A program made the translations under genes and the position numbers. From NCBI GenBank assembly GCA_963733065.1, contig CAVTBT010000005.1, positions 868,001 to 932,000 of the forward strand: DNA of 64,000 nt. The letters run 5' to 3'. Of the stretch, positions 1 to 8,087 are shown piece after piece. The DNA is from CAVTBT01 sp963733065 (GTDB taxonomy: Bacteria > Actinomycetota > Thermoleophilia > Gaiellales > Gaiellaceae). Within the stretch, counting starts at the first letter, position 1. Every line of letters starts with the position of its first letter. The notes under the pieces are model-generated. The model saw nothing but the letters and a program-made list of their open reading frames with translations. It searched no databases and was not told the origin of the DNA.

Positions 1-1
1 C

Positions 2-898
2 TCGGAGCGCGCCGCGCTGCTGGATGTCGGCAGCGTGCTCGCCCGTGCCGCGGGCGGGTACGAAGGGGCGGCGCTGCCCGTCGCTGCGGGCGGGGAGCTC
101 GGCGTGCGCGTGGCGGCCGACCGTCCCGGGCGCACCTACACCATCCGCAACGTCGACCGCGCAGTCGGTGCCCGCCTCGGCGGCGAGCTCGCCCGCCGGC
201 AGCGGCCGCCGCGCAGCCCGCGCGCCTATCGCTTCGAGGGCTCGGCGGGCCAGAGCTTCGGTGCCTTCCTCCCCGCGGGCGTCGAGTTCGTGCTCGACGG
301 CGAGGCGAACGACTACGTCGGCAAGGCGCTGTCAGGCGGCCGCATCGTCGTGCGGCCGCCTGCCGGAGACGCGGGCGATCCCTGTCTCCTGGGCAACACC
401 GTCCTCTACGGCGCCACCGCGGGCGAGCTCTTCTGCGCCGGTTCGGCCGGCGAGCGCTTCGCGGTGCGGAACTCGGGCGCGACGGCCGTCGTCGAGGGGG
501 CCGGCAGCAACGCGTGCGAGTACATGACGAACGGCACGGTGGCGATCCTGGGGTCGTTCGGCCGCAATCTCGCGGCCGGGATGACCGGCGGGGAGGTGTT
601 CGTCCACGACCCGGCCGGCCGGCTGCCGCAGCGCCTCAACACGCAGCTCGTTCGCTCGGACGAGCTCGATGCGGACGCCGCCCGACGACTGCGCGCGCTG
701 CTCGAACGGCATGTCGAGCTGACCGGCTCGTCCCGGGCCGGCGCACTGCTCGCAGCGTGGCCGGCCGCGAGCGCCGAGTTCCGGCTCCTGCGCCCGAAGG
801 CGGACATCCGCCGCCTGGAGGCCGCTGCGGAGGGCACCGAGCATGCGGAGGCGCCGGCGGCCGCGCAGCGCGACGAGACGCCGGCGGTGCGCCGGTGA
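2..898 (+). CDS. gltB: Glutamate synthase large subunit, C-terminal fragment
   Basis: The reading frame is open from base 2 and ends at TGA 896-898, so only the last 298 residues are visible and the start lies outside the window. The visible part is the C-terminal right-handed beta-helix (GXGXG) domain of GltB. It shows the Gly-rich repeats FEGSAGQSFGAF, LSGGRIVV, NTVLYGATAGELF and GTVAILGSFGRNLAAGMTGG. In the family this domain supports the glutaminase and FMN/Fe-S synthase domains that make glutamate from glutamine and 2-oxoglutarate. A disordered Ala/Arg-rich tail of about 30 residues follows it. No gltD is seen downstream; the next gene is an unrelated regulator. Confidence 0.9.
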   Translation, partial: SERAALLDVGSVLARAAGGYEGAALPVAAGGELGVRVAADRPGRTYTIRNVDRAVGARLGGELARRQRPPRSPRAYRFEGSAGQSFGAFLPAGVEFVLDGEANDYVGKALSGGRIVVRPPAGDAGDPCLLGNTVLYGATAGELFCAGSAGERFAVRNSGATAVVEGAGSNACEYMTNGTVAILGSFGRNLAAGMTGGEVFVHDPAGRLPQRLNTQLVRSDELDADAARRLRALLERHVELTGSSRAGALLAAWPAASAEFRLLRPKADIRRLEAAAEGTEHAEAPAAAQRDETPAVRR

Positions 899-971
899 GC
901 CTGGTCAACGGCGCTCCAGCGCACTACTCTCTGCCGGGACTCCGGCGCCGATTCGACTCCGCCGGGATGGG

Positions 972-977
972 TACGCT
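972..977 (+). promoter_or_regulatory. Putative -10 element of the HxlR gene
   Basis: TACGCT fits TANNNT and lies 11 nt before the ATG at 989, which implies a very short or absent leader. No convincing -35 is seen; TTCGAC at 952-957 is too close. Confidence 0.4.
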
Positions 978-988
978 CTAACGCCGAC

Positions 989-1339
989 ATGGCCACCGAC
1001 ACACAGGCGATCACGGACGGGCAGCGGGACGCGCTGTCGGCGTCCGTGGACATCATCGGCGCGAAGTGGACGGCGCTCCTCATCTACGACCTCGCGACCG
1101 GCATGAAGCGCTTTCGCGAGCTCGAGCACTCCTGCGCGGGCATCTCCAGCCGGACGCTCGCCGAGCGCCTGCGCGCGCTCGAGCGCGCCGGCATCGTCAG
1201 GCGCCACAGCTACCCGGAGTCGCCGCCCCGCGTCGAGTACGAGCTGACGGAGAAGGGGCGCGATCTGATGCCGGTCATCGACGCGATGGCCGTGTTCGGG
1301 CGCGCGTGGCTCGTGCCCGAGGCGCGGGCCGCAACCTAG
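989..1339 (+). CDS. HxlR-family winged-helix transcriptional regulator
   Basis: This 116-residue protein matches the small MarR-like HxlR family. The segment IIGAKWTALLIYDLATGMKRF followed by GISSRTLAERLRALERAGIV is the helix-turn-helix, and VEYELTEKGRDL is the wing. Family members often sense redox or electrophile stress through a cysteine. One cysteine is visible here, in the helix before GISS. The regulator points toward a convergent threonine synthase gene whose stop is only 1 bp away, so it does not belong to that operon. Its target is unknown, and autoregulation is the usual pattern in the family. Confidence 0.88.
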   Translation: MATDTQAITDGQRDALSASVDIIGAKWTALLIYDLATGMKRFRELEHSCAGISSRTLAERLRALERAGIVRRHSYPESPPRVEYELTEKGRDLMPVIDAMAVFGRAWLVPEARAAT

Positions 1340-1340
1340 G

Positions 1341-2528
1341 TCACGCGACGCCGAGGGCGGCGAGCAGGGCGTCCACGTCGGGCTCGACCTCCTCCGCCGC
1401 GAGCTCCAGCTCGTAGCCGTACGGCTTCAGCCCGCTGCCGGTGACGACGAGGACGACGCGCTCGCCTTCGCCGATCGCACCGGTGCGTACGAGCTCGAGC
1501 AGCGCGCCCATCGCCACGCCGCCCGCGGAGTCGGCGAACACGCCGGTCATCTCCGCGAGAAACGCGGTGCGGGCAGCGATCTCGTCCTCGGGGACGGCGA
1601 GGAAGGCGCCGCCCGACATCCGGGCGGCACCGACCGCGAGGTCGCCGTACGACGGATCGCCGATCGCCAGCGAACGCACCTCGGTCGCGGGGCGCACGCG
1701 TGAGGGCGGCCGGTCGTCCGTCCACGCGGCGGCGAGCGGCGGGCAGCCTCCCGCCTGCGCGCCGTAGAGCCGCGGCAGGCGGCTGCCGACGGCGCCGACT
1801 GCCGCCAGCTCGTCGAAACCCTGCGCGAGCTTGGCGAAGAGCGTCCCGGATGCGACGGGCGCGACGATCGCGTCGGGCGGCCGCCGGTCCAGCTGGTCGG
1901 CGATCTCGTAGGCGATGGTCTTCGCGCCCTCGGCGGCGACCGCGTGCAGGTTCCCGCCGGTGAAGCCCCACGGGAACAGGGCCTCCAGCTCGCGCTCGAG
2001 CGCTCGGCAGTCGTCGAACGTGCCGTCGATGCCGAAGACGCGCGCGCCGTACGCGGCGACGGGCACGCGCCGGACGTCGTCGCCCGGGCACAGCACGACC
2101 GCTTCGAGCCCGGCCGAGGCGCACCGGGCGGCGATCGCCTCGCCGAGGTTGCCGGTCGACGCGCAGCAGATGGTCTCGAAGCCGAACGCCCCCGCGGCGG
2201 CGACCGCGGACGCCGCGAGCCGGTCCTTGAACGAATGTGTCGGATTCGCGTCCTCCAGCTTGAGCAGCAGCTCGATCCCGAGCGCACGGGAGAGCCGGGG
2301 CGCCGGCACGAGCGGCGTCATTCCCGGGGTGCCCGCATCGAGGGACGCGTGCGGGAGGAAGTCGGCGTACCGCCACATCGAGCGTGGTGCGCCGGCTCCC
2401 GGCAGGACCGTCTCGGCGGACAGCTCGTAGCCGACGTCGAGCGGCTCGTTGCAGGCCGGGCAGGCCGACAGCGGAGCGAGCGGCTGCGTGCGCTCGCAGA
2501 CGCGGCAACGGAGCGTGGCGCTACTCAT
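1341..2528 (-). CDS. thrC: Threonine synthase
   Basis: This is a 395-residue PLP-dependent fold-type II enzyme that converts O-phosphohomoserine to threonine. An N-terminal zinc-ribbon-like cluster has Cys8, Cys11, Cys23 and Cys26. The PLP lysine is K101 in THSFKDR, and STGNLGEA forms the phosphate-binding loop. VVTGSGLKPYG near the C-terminus is typical of actinobacterial ThrC. ATG is the start, with a weak purine-rich stretch upstream. It lies 150 bp downstream of ppc on the same strand and could be co-transcribed with it or use its own promoter. A related threonine dehydratase-like enzyme is less likely because of the Cys cluster and the length. Confidence 0.88.
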   Translation of the reverse strand: MSSATLRCRVCERTQPLAPLSACPACNEPLDVGYELSAETVLPGAGAPRSMWRYADFLPHASLDAGTPGMTPLVPAPRLSRALGIELLLKLEDANPTHSFKDRLAASAVAAAGAFGFETICCASTGNLGEAIAARCASAGLEAVVLCPGDDVRRVPVAAYGARVFGIDGTFDDCRALERELEALFPWGFTGGNLHAVAAEGAKTIAYEIADQLDRRPPDAIVAPVASGTLFAKLAQGFDELAAVGAVGSRLPRLYGAQAGGCPPLAAAWTDDRPPSRVRPATEVRSLAIGDPSYGDLAVGAARMSGGAFLAVPEDEIAARTAFLAEMTGVFADSAGGVAMGALLELVRTGAIGEGERVVLVVTGSGLKPYGYELELAAEEVEPDVDALLAALGVA

Positions 2529-2548
2529 GTCCCGCCTGCTCTGCTGGT

Positions 2549-2584
2549 GCTAGTCGGCGGGGCGGGGAAGGAAGGCCGGCTAGC
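2549..2584 (-). repeat. Imperfect hairpin between ppc and thrC
   Basis: GCTAGTCGGC (2549-2558) and GCCGGCTAGC (2575-2584) form an inverted repeat with one offset base. It lies in the 150-bp ppc-thrC gap, 21 nt upstream of the thrC start. It has no T-tract, so it is not a classical intrinsic terminator. It could fold in the thrC leader or trim the ppc transcript. Confidence 0.35.
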
Positions 2585-2678
2585 GCAGCTGCGCGCGCAC
2601 GATAAAGACCTCGATCCCAAGAAGGAGCGCGCGCGCCATGGCTCAGCACTGTAGAGCAGCGCTGGCGGCCGCGCAAAC

Positions 2679-5183
2679 TCAGCCGGTGTTGCGCAGCGCG
2701 GCCGCGATGCCGGCGATGGAGCGCATGAGCGGCAGGCGCGCATCGTCGTCGCCGCTCCGGTAGCGGCGCAGCAGCTCCACCTGGATCGCGTTCATCGGGT
2801 CGACGTACGGATTCCGCAGCGCGATCGAGCGGCGCAGAACCGGCTGGCGCTCGAGCAGCGACTCGCACTCGGTCGTCACCAGCACCGCGTCGACCGTGCG
2901 GGCGTGCTCGTCCTCGATGGCCGCGAAGAGCCTGGCCGGCTCGAGCTCCGCGGGGACGAGCTCCAGGTACGCGCGGGCGATCTCGAGACGCGTCTTGGCC
3001 AGCGTCATGACGAGGTTGTCGACGAGCGAGCGGAAGAACGGCAGCTCGCGGTAGAGCCTCCGCAGGACGGGCCCCTCGCCGGCCTCGACCGCGTCGCCGA
3101 GCGCGGCGCCGCACCCGAACCACGCCGGCAGGAGCGTCCGGTTCTGCGTCCAGGCGAACACCCACGGAATGGCGCGAAGCGAGCGGACGGGGTCCGTGCC
3201 GGCGGGGCGCCTCGCGGGGCGCGAGCCGATCTCCAGCAGCGCGAGCTCGTCGACCGGCGTGAAGGCGCGGAAGAAGTCGGCGAAGCGCGCCTCGCCGTCC
3301 ACGAGCGACCGGTAGCGCCGCTCGGCCGTGCCGGCGAGCCGCGCGAGCACCTCCCGCTCGTCGTCGTCGGGGGAGCGGCCCGCGGACTCCGGGAAGACCG
3401 AGAGGATCGTGCCCGCCAGCGCGGCCTCGAGGTTGCGGTACGCGAGGCCCGGCAGCCCGTACTTGAACGACACGATCTCGCCCTGCTCGGTGATCCGCAG
3501 CCGGCCCGGCGGGTGGCCGGTCGGCTGGGCCAGGATCGCCGCGTGCGTCGAGCCGCCGCCGCGGCCCGCGCTCCCGCCGCGCCCGTGGAAGATCGTCAGC
3601 GGCACGCCCTGCTCGCGCGCCACGCCCACCAGCTCCTCCTGCGCGCGGTAGATCGCCCACTGCGCGGCCAGGAAGCCGCCGTCCTTGTTCGAGTCCGAGT
3701 AGCCGACCATCACCTCGAGCCGGCCGAGCCGGTCGACGCGATCGCGGAACCGACGCTCGGTCAGCAGGTCGCGAACGATCCCCGGTGCGTTCGCGAGGTC
3801 GCGGATCGTCTCGAAGAGCGGCACGACGGCGAGCGGCTCGTCGCTCAGCTCGAGGACAGCGAGCACGTCCACTGCCGTCTCGGTGCCGGAGACGACAACG
3901 GTGTCGGCGACCGCCGGCCCGTGCGCTCGGCGGGCCTCCGCGACGGCGGCGAGCGCCTCGCCCGCGCGACCGCCTACCTCGCCCAGCTCGCGTGCGTGCA
4001 GCCGGAGGTCGAGCCTGGCCAGGTGGAAGCCGAAGAGCTCGACTCGGCGGCGGAGCTCCGCGAGCCGGCCGGCCGCGATCCGGGCGCCGCGGTGCTGCTC
4101 GAGGCTGCGGACGAGCACGTCGATGTCCTCGAGGAGCTCCTCCGGGCCTGCGTAGCCGTCGTGGCCGAGCCGCCACCACATGAACGACAGCTTCCGGCGA
4201 TACGGCTCGAGCTCATTCCGGCGCCCGACCGATGCCGCGTACTCGGGCAGCTCGCGCTCGTCGCGCGCGATCGACTCCTCGAGCTCGGGGGACACGGATA
4301 CGAGCGAGCGGTGCATCGCGAGGGCGACCGCGAGGCCGCGCACCTCGTCGCGGTAGCGCGCGAGAACCAGAGAGCGGGCTTGTTCGACCGCCGCTCGGAT
4401 CGTCCGTGGGCCGGCGCTCGGGTTGCCGTCGAGGTCGCCGCCGATCCACGTGCCGAAGGCGAGCGGCACCGGCGCCTCGGGCCACCGCGCGCGGTACGCC
4501 GTCAGCAGCCGCTCCGCGGCGTCCATGAGGCTGTGCTCGAAGAACCAGAGCCCGTGCCGGATCTCGTCCGCCACCCGCGGGCGCTCGTGCCGCACTTCGT
4601 CGGTCTGCCAGAGAATCGTGATCTGCTCCGCGAGCCGGTTCTCGACGCGGTCGCGCTCCGGGTCGCTCAGCTCCGGGTCGTCGAGCACGCGAAGCAGCTC
4701 GTCGATGCGGACATGGGCGAGGAGGATCGTGCGGCGGGTGGCCTCTGTCGGGTGTGCGGTGAGCACGAGCTCGAGCGAGATCGCACCGAGCCTCGCGTGC
4801 AGCTCGTCGCGCGGCACCTCGTCGAGTCGCGTGAACGCGTCGTCGAGCGACTCGTGGGGCGTCCGCTGCTCGTGGGCGTACTGGCGCAGGCGCCGGAGGC
4901 GGTGGTGCTGCTCGGCGATGTTCGCGAGCTGGAAGAAGTGCGCGAACGCGCGCAGCACGGAGGCCTGGAGCGCGGGCGGAAGGGCCGCGACCGCCTCCCG
5001 GACCGGGCCGACGTCGCCGGTCGCTCGCGCCTCGCGGGAGAGGGTGCGGATGCGCTCCTCGGCCTCGAGCAGCTCCTCGCCCTCCTGGTCGACCATGACG
5101 CGGCCGAGCAGCGTGCCAAGCAGCCGCACGTCCCGGCGGAGCGGCGCGTCGACCTCGTGGGGCGGCGCCTCGACGTCCGTCAT
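2679..5183 (-). CDS. ppc: Phosphoenolpyruvate carboxylase
   Basis: This 834-residue enzyme makes oxaloacetate from PEP and bicarbonate (anaplerosis). Signature motifs are present: VLTAHPTEATRR with the catalytic His, GTWIGGDLDGNP, GYSDSNKDGGF, and the glycine-rich loop FHGRGGSAGRGGG. The C-terminus ends LRNTG, close to the family QNTG end, so the protein is full length. The ATG at 5183 was chosen because it overlaps the hisA stop as ATGA and begins just before the conserved N-terminus. The frame stays open upstream, but that region is hisA in another frame. Coupling of ppc to hisA is unusual. Confidence 0.95.
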   Translation of the reverse strand: MTDVEAPPHEVDAPLRRDVRLLGTLLGRVMVDQEGEELLEAEERIRTLSREARATGDVGPVREAVAALPPALQASVLRAFAHFFQLANIAEQHHRLRRLRQYAHEQRTPHESLDDAFTRLDEVPRDELHARLGAISLELVLTAHPTEATRRTILLAHVRIDELLRVLDDPELSDPERDRVENRLAEQITILWQTDEVRHERPRVADEIRHGLWFFEHSLMDAAERLLTAYRARWPEAPVPLAFGTWIGGDLDGNPSAGPRTIRAAVEQARSLVLARYRDEVRGLAVALAMHRSLVSVSPELEESIARDERELPEYAASVGRRNELEPYRRKLSFMWWRLGHDGYAGPEELLEDIDVLVRSLEQHRGARIAAGRLAELRRRVELFGFHLARLDLRLHARELGEVGGRAGEALAAVAEARRAHGPAVADTVVVSGTETAVDVLAVLELSDEPLAVVPLFETIRDLANAPGIVRDLLTERRFRDRVDRLGRLEVMVGYSDSNKDGGFLAAQWAIYRAQEELVGVAREQGVPLTIFHGRGGSAGRGGGSTHAAILAQPTGHPPGRLRITEQGEIVSFKYGLPGLAYRNLEAALAGTILSVFPESAGRSPDDDEREVLARLAGTAERRYRSLVDGEARFADFFRAFTPVDELALLEIGSRPARRPAGTDPVRSLRAIPWVFAWTQNRTLLPAWFGCGAALGDAVEAGEGPVLRRLYRELPFFRSLVDNLVMTLAKTRLEIARAYLELVPAELEPARLFAAIEDEHARTVDAVLVTTECESLLERQPVLRRSIALRNPYVDPMNAIQVELLRRYRSGDDDARLPLMRSIAGIAAALRNTG

Positions 5184-5893
5184 GCGGCCAGTATCGACAG
5201 CGGCACCGACCCGTCGAGCAGCGCACGGCCCACGACAGCGCCTTCGGCGCCCGCTTGCGCCACCGCGTCCAGGTGGGCGATCGAGCCGATCCCGCCCGCG
5301 AGCAGGACGGGGCCGCCGAAGTGCTCGCGCACGCGCTCGAGCAAGCCCAGGTCGGGGCCTGCCAGGGTGCCGTCGCGGGAAATCGCCGTGCAGAGCAGAC
5401 GGGGGACACCGGCCGTCCGGCAACGGCCGGCGGCGTCCTCGACGGTGAGGCCGGCCGATCGCGTCCAGCCCGCGACCGCAACGGCCCCGTCGCGGACGTC
5501 GAGGGCGACGACCAGCTGCTCGCCGAGCGCGTCGACGAGGCGCGGCAGGACGCCGTCCGCGAACGCAGCGGTGCCGACCACGACGCGGGCGGCGCCGGCG
5601 GCGAGAAGCGACCGTGCGTCCGCCGCCGAGCGGACACCGCCCGAGGCCTGGACCGGCACGGCGCCCGCGGCCTCGACCGCGGTGCGCACGAGCTCCGGCC
5701 GGAGGCGTCCGCTACGCGCGCCCTCGAGGTCGACGAGGTGGATAACGCGCGCGCCGGCGTCGGCGAAGCGCCGCACGAGCGCGACCGGCGCGCCCGCCTT
5801 CAACGTGACGCGCTCGAAGTCGCCTCGCTCCAGTCGCACCGCCTCGCCGCCGAGCACGTCCACCGCGGGAATGACGTCGAACGTTTGTGTCAA
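5180..5893 (-). CDS. hisA: HisA, ProFAR isomerase
   Basis: This 237-residue (beta/alpha)8 barrel catalyses the Amadori rearrangement of ProFAR to PRFAR, step four of histidine synthesis. The paired catalytic aspartates sit in VIPAVDVLGG near the N-terminus and VVALDVRDG mid-protein. QASGGVRS and LLAGGIGS are the phosphate-binding strand ends. The only usable start is TTG at 5893; an in-frame stop lies five codons upstream. No Shine-Dalgarno sequence is present, so a leaderless TTG start is inferred. The gene is split from the rest of the pathway and runs divergently from it. Its stop overlaps the ppc start. Confidence 0.93.
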   Translation of the reverse strand: MTQTFDVIPAVDVLGGEAVRLERGDFERVTLKAGAPVALVRRFADAGARVIHLVDLEGARSGRLRPELVRTAVEAAGAVPVQASGGVRSAADARSLLAAGAARVVVGTAAFADGVLPRLVDALGEQLVVALDVRDGAVAVAGWTRSAGLTVEDAAGRCRTAGVPRLLCTAISRDGTLAGPDLGLLERVREHFGGPVLLAGGIGSIAHLDAVAQAGAEGAVVGRALLDGSVPLSILAA

Positions 5894-5912
5894 CGTAGTA
5901 GCATGCTAACAT
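5885..5912 (+). promoter_or_regulatory. Promoter of the regulator-his operon
   Basis: TTGTGT (5885-5890), a 16-bp spacer and TAACAT (5907-5912) form a good sigma-70-like promoter. The -10 ends 8 nt before the GTG at 5921, which fits a leaderless transcript starting at or near that codon. The -10 lies inside the inverted repeat at 5900-5915. Confidence 0.55.
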
Positions 5913-5915
5913 GCT
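5900..5915. promoter_or_regulatory. Inverted-repeat operator candidate between hisA and the his operon
   Basis: AGCATG-CTAA-CATGCT is a perfect 6-bp inverted repeat with a 4-bp spacer. It includes the 10-bp palindrome TAGCATGCTA at 5899-5908. It covers the -10 elements of both divergent promoters. The adjacent gene encodes a TrpR-fold protein, so autoregulation together with hisA control is the simple reading. Confidence 0.55.
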
Positions 5916-5930
5916 GTCACGTGGCCACAG
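5903..5930 (-). promoter_or_regulatory. hisA: Promoter of hisA-ppc
   Basis: On the minus strand, CTGTGG (5930-5925), 16 bp and TAGCAT (5908-5903) precede the TTG start at 5893 by 9 nt. The -10 overlaps the inverted repeat and the opposing promoter. Confidence 0.45.
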
Positions 5931-6238
5931 GTGAGCCCTCACATCCATGGCTGACGGACGAGATCGAGGATCTCTCCCGGACGGTCGCGGGACTACGCTC
6001 GGTGGACGAGGTGGAGCGCTTCCTGCGGGATCTCTGCACGCTCCCGGAGCTGGAGACGATGGCGCACCGCTGGCAGGTCGCGAAGCTCCTGGACGAGGGG
6101 TTGCCGTACCTGGCGGTCTCGGAGCGAACGGGGGCGTCGACGACGACCGTGACCCGCGTGGCGCAATGGCTTCGGCGCGGCGAGGGCGGCTACCGGCTGG
6201 CGCTCGACCGGGCACGGCGCCGTTCGCCCACCCGCTGA
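5921..6238 (+). CDS. YerC/TrpR-like transcriptional regulator
   Basis: From the GTG at 5921 this is a 105-residue protein of the TrpR-related YerC/YecD family. FLRDLCTLPELETMAHRWQVAKLL is followed by the helix-turn-helix LPYLAVSERTGASTTTVTRVAQWL. The GTG is preferred over the ATG at 5903 because a TAACAT -10 ends 8 nt before it. YerC-type proteins have been proposed, from comparative genomics, as histidine-biosynthesis repressors (HisR). Its place as the first gene before hisG, with a palindrome in its promoter, supports that role. The C-terminus is basic (RARRRSPTR). Its stop overlaps the hisG start region. Confidence 0.85.
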   Translation: MATGEPSHPWLTDEIEDLSRTVAGLRSVDEVERFLRDLCTLPELETMAHRWQVAKLLDEGLPYLAVSERTGASTTTVTRVAQWLRRGEGGYRLALDRARRRSPTR

Positions 6239-7074
6239 GGGTCGCCATCCCGTCGAAGGGCCGCCTGCGCGAGCCTGCGGTGGCGCTGCTCGAGGCGGCC
6301 GGCCTCGGCCCCGAGCAGCCGGGAGAGCGCGCACTCGCGTTCCCGTGTCGCAACGCCCCCGTCGAGGTGCTGCTCGTGCGGGCCGCGGACATCCCGGAGT
6401 ACGTCCAGGACGGTGCGGTCGCGTGCGGCATCACCGGCGCCGACCTTGCGCTGGAGCGCGGCGCACGCGTCACGGAGCTGCTGCGGCTCGGCTTCGGCGC
6501 CTGCAGGCTCGAGGCCGCTGTGCCGGACGAATCGCCGGCCGGCGCGCTCGCCGACCTCGAGGGGCACCGCGTGGCCACGGTCTACCCCGTGCTGGCGCGC
6601 ACCCTGCTGGCCGAGCAGGGGATCGACGTCGAGCTCGTGGACGTGACCGGATCGGTCGAGATCGCGCCGCGGCTGGGGCTCGCCGACGCGATCGTCGACC
6701 TCGTGTCGAGCGGCAACACGCTGCGCACGAACGGGCTGCGCTCACTCGGGGTGCTGCTCCACTCGGAAGCGGTGCTCCTCGCCGGCGACGAGCCTGACGA
6801 GGCCGCCGTCGAGCTCGCGACGGTGCTGCGGAGCGTCGTGCTCGCACGCGAGACGCGCTACCTCATGCTGAACGCACCGGCCGAGGCCGTCGACGAGATC
6901 GCGACGCTCGTTCCCGGTGGACGCGCACCGACGGTGCTCCCGCTCGCCGAGCCGGGCATGGTGGCCGTGCACGCGCTGGTGCCGGCGGCGGACGTCTGGC
7001 ACGTCCTGCCGCGGCTGGAGCGCGCCGGGGCGTCGTCGATCCTGCTCGTGCCCGTCGAGCGCCTGCTGGCGTGA
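6235..7074 (+). CDS. hisG: ATP phosphoribosyltransferase, long form
   Basis: HisG joins ATP and PRPP in the first, feedback-regulated step of histidine synthesis. Conserved parts are AIPSKGRL at the N-terminus, GITGADL, and the PRPP loop region DLVSSGNTLR. About 75 further C-terminal residues (MVAVHALVPAADVWHVLPRLERAG) form the ACT-like regulatory domain of the long form, so HisZ is not needed. The homologous start falls on CTG at 6235, overlapping the regulator stop as CTGA; no ATG, GTG or TTG is available there. The nearest in-frame ATG is at 6166 and would add 23 residues encoded inside the regulator gene. Confidence 0.9.
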   Translation: MRVAIPSKGRLREPAVALLEAAGLGPEQPGERALAFPCRNAPVEVLLVRAADIPEYVQDGAVACGITGADLALERGARVTELLRLGFGACRLEAAVPDESPAGALADLEGHRVATVYPVLARTLLAEQGIDVELVDVTGSVEIAPRLGLADAIVDLVSSGNTLRTNGLRSLGVLLHSEAVLLAGDEPDEAAVELATVLRSVVLARETRYLMLNAPAEAVDEIATLVPGGRAPTVLPLAEPGMVAVHALVPAADVWHVLPRLERAGASSILLVPVERLLA

Positions 7075-8087
7075 GCGACGTTGCGCGAATCGTCGAGGAC
7101 GTGCGCGCCCGCGGCGATGGGGCGCTCCGGGAGTGGGCGCTGCGATTGGACGGCGCGGTGCCGGCACGCGCGAGAGCCGAGCCGGGCCTGCCGGCTGCCG
7201 CCGTACTGTCGCTGGCCGGGCGCGTGCGGCGCTGGCACGAGGCGCAGCGCCCCGCGGAGGTCCGGCTGGAGGTCGAGCCGGGGATCGTGCTCGAACGGCG
7301 CTGGGTGCCGCTGCGGTCGGTCGGTGTCTACGTCCCCCGGGGCCTCGTCTCGACCCTCGTCATGTGCGCCGTGCCGGCGCAGGTGGCGGGGGTCGAGCGA
7401 ATCGCGGTCGCGACACCGCCGGCGGAAGCGGGCCGCATCGCGGCGGCGGCCGAGCTGCTGGGGATCGACGAGGTCTGGGCGCTCGGCGGCCCGCCCGCGA
7501 TCGCCGCGCTGGCGTACGGGACGGCGACGGTCACGGCCGTGGACAAGGTCGTCGGCCCGGGAAACGCCTTCGTGAACGAGGCGAAGCTGCTCGTGTCGCG
7601 CGATGTCGCCATCGACCTGCCCGCCGGCCCGTCGGAGGTCGTGGTCGTGCTCGGCCGCGGTGCCGATCGGCGCGTGGCGGAGCTCGAGCTGGCCGCGCAG
7701 GCCGAGCACGGGCCGAACGCCGTCTGCCGGGTCGTGGACGGCGGCGACCTCGAGGCGGCGCTCCTCGAGGTCGAGGCGCTCGCGCCGGAGCACGTCGTTC
7801 TGCTCGGGGAGGCGGAGGCGCTTGCGCCGCGCATCCGGAACGCCGGTGCCGTGTTCGTCGGCGCCGATTCACCCGTCGCCGCCGGCGACTATGCGACGGG
7901 CGGGAACCACGTCCTGCCGACCGGCGGCTGGGGGCGGTCCGTGGGCGGTCTCGGGCTCGAGACGTTCCTCAAGCCGGTGACGGTGCAGCGGCTGACGAGG
8001 GAGGGGCTCGAGCGGGCGCGCCCGCTCGTCGAGGCGCTCGCCGGGCTCGAAGGCATGCCCGCGCACGCCGAGGCGGTGCAGCGGTGA
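7071..8087 (+). CDS. hisD: Histidinol dehydrogenase, compact form
   Basis: HisD oxidises L-histidinol to histidine with two NAD+ and one zinc. This protein has only 338 residues; the family usually has about 430. Zinc ligands equivalent to E. coli Gln259, His262, Asp360 and His419 are present as Q210, H213, D273 and H332, and the catalytic Glu-His pair is E240-H241. The D-to-H spacing equals E. coli, but the H213-E240 segment is about 37 residues shorter and the N-terminus about 49 shorter. GPGNAFV and AGPSEV are conserved. GTG start overlaps the hisG stop as GTGA. Confidence 0.9.
   Translation: MSDVARIVEDVRARGDGALREWALRLDGAVPARARAEPGLPAAAVLSLAGRVRRWHEAQRPAEVRLEVEPGIVLERRWVPLRSVGVYVPRGLVSTLVMCAVPAQVAGVERIAVATPPAEAGRIAAAAELLGIDEVWALGGPPAIAALAYGTATVTAVDKVVGPGNAFVNEAKLLVSRDVAIDLPAGPSEVVVVLGRGADRRVAELELAAQAEHGPNAVCRVVDGGDLEAALLEVEALAPEHVVLLGEAEALAPRIRNAGAVFVGADSPVAAGDYATGGNHVLPTGGWGRSVGGLGLETFLKPVTVQRLTREGLERARPLVEALAGLEGMPAHAEAVQR

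Noticed and set aside
5888..5893. TTGACA on the minus strand as a -35 box
   Set aside because: It coincides with the hisA start codon, and no -10 lies at a proper distance inside hisA. The CTGTGG-N16-TAGCAT arrangement upstream fits better.
2904..5909. A 1001-residue open frame on the plus strand
   Set aside because: It is the antisense of ppc and hisA, which have complete family motifs. Long antisense frames are expected at this GC content, and the translation is Arg/Glu/Ala-rich with no motif.
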